DNA of 11,688 nt from Cyclostephanos tholiformis (lineage: Eukaryota; Bacillariophyta; Thalassiosirophyceae; Thalassiosirales; Thalassiosiraceae), in the NCBI GenBank assembly GCA_036939975.1, contig JALLPB010002645.1, positions 1 through 11,688 on the forward strand. Direction: 5' to 3'. Positions 7,291 to 11,688 of this stretch are shown here, in pieces (within the stretch, counting starts at the first letter, position 1; every line of letters begins with the position of its first letter). The notes under the pieces are model-generated. The model made no database searches, was not told the origin of the DNA, and was given only the letters and a program-made list of their open reading frames with translations. A program made the translations under genes and the position numbers.

Positions 7291-10068
7291 ATGTGGCACC
7301 ATCAAACAATACCGCAACAAGGCATCGAGGAGGAAGGGGTGGGGATGTTCGTTGAGAACTACGGGTGCAATAATTCGATCCACCACCTCCAGCACAATCG
7401 TCATGCACCCCAGCACTTGCTCCTGAGACACAGCAGCGTCGGAGGGCAAAACTCCAGCGGGATCACCGGCCGGAGTCATTCACTGGGCATGATGAACTTG
7501 AAGCATCACCAATCGAACATGCAAGACCATCGTCATCACCATTTTCTCAACGAGATTTTCACCCTCCATGAGAGCGCCCTCCCGCGGAATAACTGCGGCG
7601 GAGTAGGAACAGGAGACCACGTCGATAACAACCCCCTCGGTCGGTTCTCGGCGCTCTTAGCGAGGACAGCCGCGAAGCCACGCTCAGCCCCCCTCCACCC
7701 CCTCGGCGCGTCGGCATTGGCATCCTCCCTCACGACGGCAACGGCCACCCTAGCAGCCTCGGGCGCCGCATCATTAAGCAGCAGCTCCCGCGCCGCCAGA
7801 GTCTCCCCCGCGGACGCCGTGATGATGATGAGGACTGGGGCAGGGTGCGGCGGCAGTCCCTCGCCCGCCGACGCCGCCCGAATCTCACCCTTCATCCCCT
7901 CCGCCTCCGCCTCCGCGATGATGACGACCGCAACGACGACGACCTCCGGCCCCACCGAGCTCTATCGGCTAATCGCGTCCCCCCCACCGCCGGGGGGGGA
8001 CTCCGCAAACTACTGGAACGTCGTGCTCAATCGAGCTATCGATCATCCCCACGAGGCCTGCTTCTATGACCCCAATGCCGGCGGCCACGTCTATGCCCTC
8101 CACAGACTCCTTAGACGAACGACGTGGGAGGAGGACGAGGAGGGGGAGTACGGCGACGCCGACGCCGACGACCATGAAGACGACGACGTCCGGCCCTTTC
8201 GCCGCCGACGTCCGCCAGTGTCGGTAGTAGAGGCCGTCATGCGGGCGTGCCCGCGAGCCGTCACGAGGAAGCAGGCCGTGGCCAACGAGGACACCCTACT
8301 CTTGCAGTCGTCGTCATCGTCACCGACGATGGGGGTGGACGACCGGAACGTTCGTCGCATGTCGACATCCTCGCCGCCGCTCCTACCGGTGGCTGCTGCG
8401 GCTGCGGGCGAAGAAGATGGGGGGGGGGAGGGCCGAGGACCTCATGAGGAGGACGTTGCCGATGCCGACGACGTCCGATTCGAGTATCCCCTCGCTATAG
8501 CCTGCGAGTGCCGACAGGATGGCGAGGTCGTGCGACTCCTGGCGTCGTACCTAGGCACGGCTGCCCCCGCCTACCGCTCCGAGGTGTACCGTTCCCTTGA
8601 CTACGCCTCCCTCCCGAATCACGTCGTTCGGATACTTCTCGAGGAACACGCCGGCTGCGTCATCGAGCGGGGCACGAACTCTGAGGCCACCGAGGGCGAC
8701 GACGACGATAGTCCTCTCGAGCAGGTCCTATTTTGGTGGGACGACCCTGACATGATGGGGATGGAGGAAGAGATACTGGCGTACCCCAACTGCGACATGA
8801 GAGAGGACCTGTGCAACCTTTGGGAGAAGCTGCGCATGATGCTGTACGCCGCAACGACGGGGACGATGACAGGATACGACGATTCGAAGGACTCCTTCCA
8901 GGTGCTGCATCATGTCCTGCGAATCGTTTCCGTTGGGGGGATCGGCGGCGTGCATTTTCCGAATGACTTCGCGCACGCGGTCCTACTCATCGCCAAGTAC
9001 ATCCAGAGGGAAAGGAGGTCGATGTTTGAGGAGAGGGACGAGACCGGCTCCCTTCCTCTACATATCGCCGTGTCAGGGGATTCGTTACTTCGTCAGAACG
9101 ACCACCCATCGCAGAAGGACGATGAGAGGGCGGTGGGCGGTAGAGGCGATTTAGGTCAGTACGAGAACGATGACCAAATGAATCATGCGATTGACGAGGT
9201 CGTGGGAGCTGAATATGGCGACCTCGCGATGGGGGGCGAGGCGCCGCAACCGGACGATGGTCCGCTGCATCTTCTCCCTGCTGAAGAACTTCTCGCCGGA
9301 GGGGAGCAGGCAGAGGTAGATGACGACGATGACGACGACGACGACGACGGCGACTCCGAGGCGGATGACAACGCTGAGGAAGGCGACAACGAAGACACGT
9401 CCGCTATGCCGTCCGATATGGAGCTTGTCCGAGTATTGCTAGATCAGCATCCGGCATCGATACGCCTGCGCGATTCGCAGAGCGGATCTCTGCCCATTCA
9501 TCTAATATTGCGGTACAATCCCCGTGCAGTCGATGTCATCGAGCTATTCCTCGACCTGTACCCCCGTTCCGTCACGATGCCCGACGGAAACGGCCGACTC
9601 CCCATTCATTTGGCGATAATCCAGAATTCGCCAACATGGGGTAAGCTCCTGGCCATGTCGCCCATCGCGCTGGAAGCGAGGGACCCGGTGACATCTCTTC
9701 TTCCGTTTCAACTTGCGGCCATGTCAAAGCCAACTCTCAAGGATGATATGGAGGGGCCAACAATAACTGACGAAAAGGACCAGTATGACGAACTCGAGTC
9801 CCTCTCGACCTGCTACCAACTACTGCGCATGAGTCCGTGCCTCGCCTCTGGCCTTGCAGAGATCAAGCCCCGATTCGAGCAACAGATCTTGGTACGATAT
9901 AAGCCGCGCGTGACCAAGTTGGAAGAGGAGAATGAAAGGCTGCGCAAAAGAGTAGAGGAGCTCGAAATAATATTGGCGTCAATGCAGATGTCAGAGACGG
10001 GTGTCCATGCTATACCACCCGGTTGTCCGCATCGCAAAAAACGCAAGTCCCAGTCAGCTCTGAGTTAA
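7291..10068 (+). CDS. Diatom ankyrin-like repeat protein with acidic tract and C-terminal coiled coil
   Basis: An intronless frame of 925 residues from the first ATG (7291) to TAA. Seen: a His/Gln/Asn-rich N-terminus (1-90); Ala/Ser low complexity (about 120-230); then divergent ankyrin-like units including FEYPLAIACECRQDGEVVRLL (from about residue 397), GSLPLHIAV (about 586), GSLPIHLILRYNPRAVDVIE (about 730) and GRLPIHLAI (about 768). A run of Asp (about 678-688) lies inside a longer acidic linker. The last 55 residues hold a heptad-like coiled coil, KLEEENERLRKRVEELEIIL (about 876-895), and a basic tail, HRKKRKSQ, that could be a nuclear localisation signal. Ankyrin-like proteins of this LPLH type form large families in diatoms and generally mediate protein-protein contact; the partner is unknown. 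Its base composition is clearly more GC-rich than the neighbouring genes. An upstream TTG at 7282 is in frame but an unlikely start. Confidence 0.85.
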   Translation: MWHHQTIPQQGIEEEGVGMFVENYGCNNSIHHLQHNRHAPQHLLLRHSSVGGQNSSGITGRSHSLGMMNLKHHQSNMQDHRHHHFLNEIFTLHESALPRNNCGGVGTGDHVDNNPLGRFSALLARTAAKPRSAPLHPLGASALASSLTTATATLAASGAASLSSSSRAARVSPADAVMMMRTGAGCGGSPSPADAARISPFIPSASASAMMTTATTTTSGPTELYRLIASPPPPGGDSANYWNVVLNRAIDHPHEACFYDPNAGGHVYALHRLLRRTTWEEDEEGEYGDADADDHEDDDVRPFRRRRPPVSVVEAVMRACPRAVTRKQAVANEDTLLLQSSSSSPTMGVDDRNVRRMSTSSPPLLPVAAAAAGEEDGGGEGRGPHEEDVADADDVRFEYPLAIACECRQDGEVVRLLASYLGTAAPAYRSEVYRSLDYASLPNHVVRILLEEHAGCVIERGTNSEATEGDDDDSPLEQVLFWWDDPDMMGMEEEILAYPNCDMREDLCNLWEKLRMMLYAATTGTMTGYDDSKDSFQVLHHVLRIVSVGGIGGVHFPNDFAHAVLLIAKYIQRERRSMFEERDETGSLPLHIAVSGDSLLRQNDHPSQKDDERAVGGRGDLGQYENDDQMNHAIDEVVGAEYGDLAMGGEAPQPDDGPLHLLPAEELLAGGEQAEVDDDDDDDDDDGDSEADDNAEEGDNEDTSAMPSDMELVRVLLDQHPASIRLRDSQSGSLPIHLILRYNPRAVDVIELFLDLYPRSVTMPDGNGRLPIHLAIIQNSPTWGKLLAMSPIALEARDPVTSLLPFQLAAMSKPTLKDDMEGPTITDEKDQYDELESLSTCYQLLRMSPCLASGLAEIKPRFEQQILVRYKPRVTKLEEENERLRKRVEELEIILASMQMSETGVHAIPPGCPHRKKRKSQSALS
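9319..9354 (+). repeat. GAC/GAT trinucleotide run coding poly-Asp
   Basis: A GAY microsatellite encodes about eleven consecutive Asp within the acidic linker of the ankyrin-like protein. Length changes here would stay in frame, so the tract is a likely site of length polymorphism. Confidence 0.8.
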
Positions 10069-10169
10069 ACTTTACCGGCAGGGCAAAGTGCACTAGTGTC
10101 AGAAGAGAAAAATATGCCGACAAACTCACATCGATGAATCTAAACTAACAAAAGAATCTATTTTATTCT
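10069..10169. other. Short convergent intergenic spacer
   Basis: Only 101 bp separate the stop codons of the ankyrin-like gene (plus) and the M23 peptidase gene (minus). Their 3' UTRs very likely overlap or abut. No clear terminator or polyadenylation signal was recognised. Confidence 0.6.
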
Positions 10170-11586
10170 TTAATATAGCTCGCCCAAGACATATCGAGGA
10201 TCTATATCAATGGTATGACTGTCAGAAAAAAATGAGGCGCGTCACAAAAAAATAGCGGCGTCAAAAATCTTACCGATATACTCCAGCAAGGCCTCAGATC
10301 TATCTTCAATGGACACCACTCCCGGCATGTCGTGTGTGGTGGGAGGATTAAGAGCTAACTGAAAGTGGAGGTGGGTTCCTAAAATCGGTAGAAAATTGAT
10401 ATTGAGAGCGCCAAACCTCGGCTACGAATGAGCGATAACTAAGAATAGATTACGAACCTGTCCATCCGCCGTTTTCGGCAGTATTTCCCATATAACCAAT
10501 CGTATGTCCTCGTTTGATTTTCTGTCCCGGTTTCTTTCCCCGTGTCGATTTCGCAGAAAGGTGGCCGTACAAGGCGTACACCTTGCGAGTCTTGAGAGCG
10601 TGCTCGATCACAATAACGTGGCCGTAGTCGCCTAAATCGGGATTGTAACCCGCCGAATGAACAATTCCGTCCTCGAATGCATAAATGGGGGTTCCGACCG
10701 GACCACCGATATCGATCCCAACATGCACCGTTCGTTGATAATCGTCCCTCGCGAACAAAGACGACGTATACATCCTTCGTCTATCCTCGTCGTACCTGCC
10801 AACATCGAACTGCCTCGACATCTTTGGATTCTTGGCGTAGAGCAATGCCTCCTCTCGCGTTGCCACCAGCTGCGGGACCCTTCTCCCCCCCTCAAGCAAC
10901 ACCGTCGCGTCGAATTTATCGTTCCCAGTAAAATCTCTCACGATGTAATCGTACGTTGAATTCATTTTGTGTCCGTGAGCATCGCAGGCGAGACCATTCT
11001 CGTTCGCGGGGGGTCGTTCGCTTCCGTTCATCTTCTGCCACGGCCAAAATCTGCGTCGTTTCGACTCCGATTCGTTACAGGCGGAATCTCCCACCAATTC
11101 CTTCGACTTCTTCCGCCGTGGGATTTTGACCACGGGATGGAATTCTCTCCTCATTTGACTCGTGATGTTGAGAATATTCGGGTAGGATCCGAAATCCCGA
11201 AGCAAATCTTTCGGGACGCGATGATGCCCAAACGCGCCATCCTCCCCCAATGGGCGAGCGTTGCCCCGCCGTGCCCACCCATGCGCGCCGTCGCTCGATT
11301 GCAACGCTTCGCCAAAAACGGCGTGGCGACGAATGATGAAAAGTTTGGTGTAAATGCTCCTACCCACGAACATGGTCGCCGCGCACAGCGCTATTTTGTT
11401 TAACAACTTCACCTTCCGCTTGGCTCGGTCCAGGCGACGAATGAGCAACAATTCCTCATTGACGGGCGATTGATTAGCTACCACGCGCGGCATTTGACGA
11501 GATGATTGCTCGCGGCCGTTCCTCTGTCTTTGGCCTCGTCTGCGGCCTTGGGTGCGCAGAGTTTGATTGGTCGGAATGGCAGGCAT
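10170..11586 (-). CDS. Three-exon M23 (LytM/lysostaphin-type) metallopeptidase with N-terminal membrane anchor
   Basis: Exons on the minus strand are 11586-10458, 10378-10274 and 10201-10170 (phase 1 at both junctions), giving 421 residues. The C-terminal domain carries every M23 hallmark: HVGID with H288 and D292 (zinc ligands), YGHLS with H342, and HLHF with H379 (catalytic) and H381 (zinc ligand). HLHF appears only after the first intron is removed. The last exon is 32 nt and reads DPRYVLGELY, the usual end of this fold. A nearer CAG acceptor would give VIPLI and a stop, so ATATAG at 10202 is preferred. The first intron uses a weak donor, AG|GTTCGT. The N-terminus is strongly basic, then hydrophobic (about 60-85, NKIALCAATMFV), suggesting a signal-anchor and a lumenal or extracellular protease. 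The family cuts glycyl peptide bonds, classically in peptidoglycan; the substrate in a diatom is unknown. Confidence 0.88.
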
Positions 11587-11688
11587 GGTTGCTTACTAAA
11601 ATAAATAAATAATAACATAAATCATAATAATATTGACAAAATACGCCCATGAGCGTATGATACGACGAATACTCTCATATGGTTCCCG
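11587..11688. promoter_or_regulatory. Upstream region of the M23 peptidase gene
   Basis: AT-rich sequence (AAATAAATAAATAATAA near 11600) lies directly upstream of the ATG and probably includes the 5' UTR and core promoter. No specific element could be identified before the window ends. Confidence 0.4.

Noticed and set aside
7536..7955. A 139-codon minus-strand frame inside the ankyrin-like gene
   Set aside because: It is Ala/Val/Glu-rich low complexity produced by GC-rich antisense sequence. GC-rich genes commonly show such open antisense frames.
10969..11403. A 144-codon plus-strand open frame antisense to the M23 peptidase
   Set aside because: It lies wholly opposite the first exon of a gene with clear catalytic motifs and shows no domain of its own.
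11641..11658. Small inverted repeat ATACGC-CCATGA-GCGTAT upstream of the M23 gene
   Set aside because: A six-base stem is expected by chance, and there is no second copy or known factor to support it.

Overview
The window looks like nuclear DNA of a centric (Thalassiosira-like) diatom. Three signs point there: short GT-AG introns of 72-146 bp, a diatom-style ankyrin-like protein with LPLH/LPIH repeats, and a secreted membrane protein carrying a Ser/Gly/Lys-rich segment with KxxK spacing like that of silaffins. There are no bacterial operons, Shine-Dalgarno sites, CRISPR arrays, rRNA or tRNA genes that I could find.

Layout. Positions 1-80 (minus strand) hold the edge of a gene encoding a Cys/His motif of a type I associate with diatom proteins. 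Positions 81-898 are non-coding as far as I can tell. Positions 899-5838 (minus) hold one large gene of eight exons. I reconstructed it by following reading phase through seven introns. It encodes about 1413 residues: signal peptide, Pro/Thr-rich stalk, silaffin-like Ser/Lys segment, six cadherin/Ig-like repeats with a 7 x 23-residue acidic repeat inserted between the third and fourth, one transmembrane helix and a cytoplasmic tail of about 123 residues. Positions 5839-7290 are a divergent intergenic region with a 27-bp near-perfect inverted repeat, three GGCGGGAA (E2F-like) boxes and a 14-bp palindrome. Positions 7291-10068 (plus) encode an intronless, GC-rich, 925-residue ankyrin-like protein with a C-terminal coiled coil. 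Only 101 bp beyond it, in convergent orientation, a three-exon gene (11586-10170, minus) encodes a 421-residue M23/LytM-type metallopeptidase with all catalytic and zinc-binding residues, anchored by an N-terminal hydrophobic segment.

The genes do not form an obvious pathway. The most interesting object is the large membrane protein. It joins silica-protein-like composition to cell-adhesion-type repeats, and its exons appear to have multiplied as phase 1-1 units. A role at the cell surface or at the silica deposition vesicle membrane is my inference. All splice sites were assigned by eye from consensus and phase and have no transcript support here.
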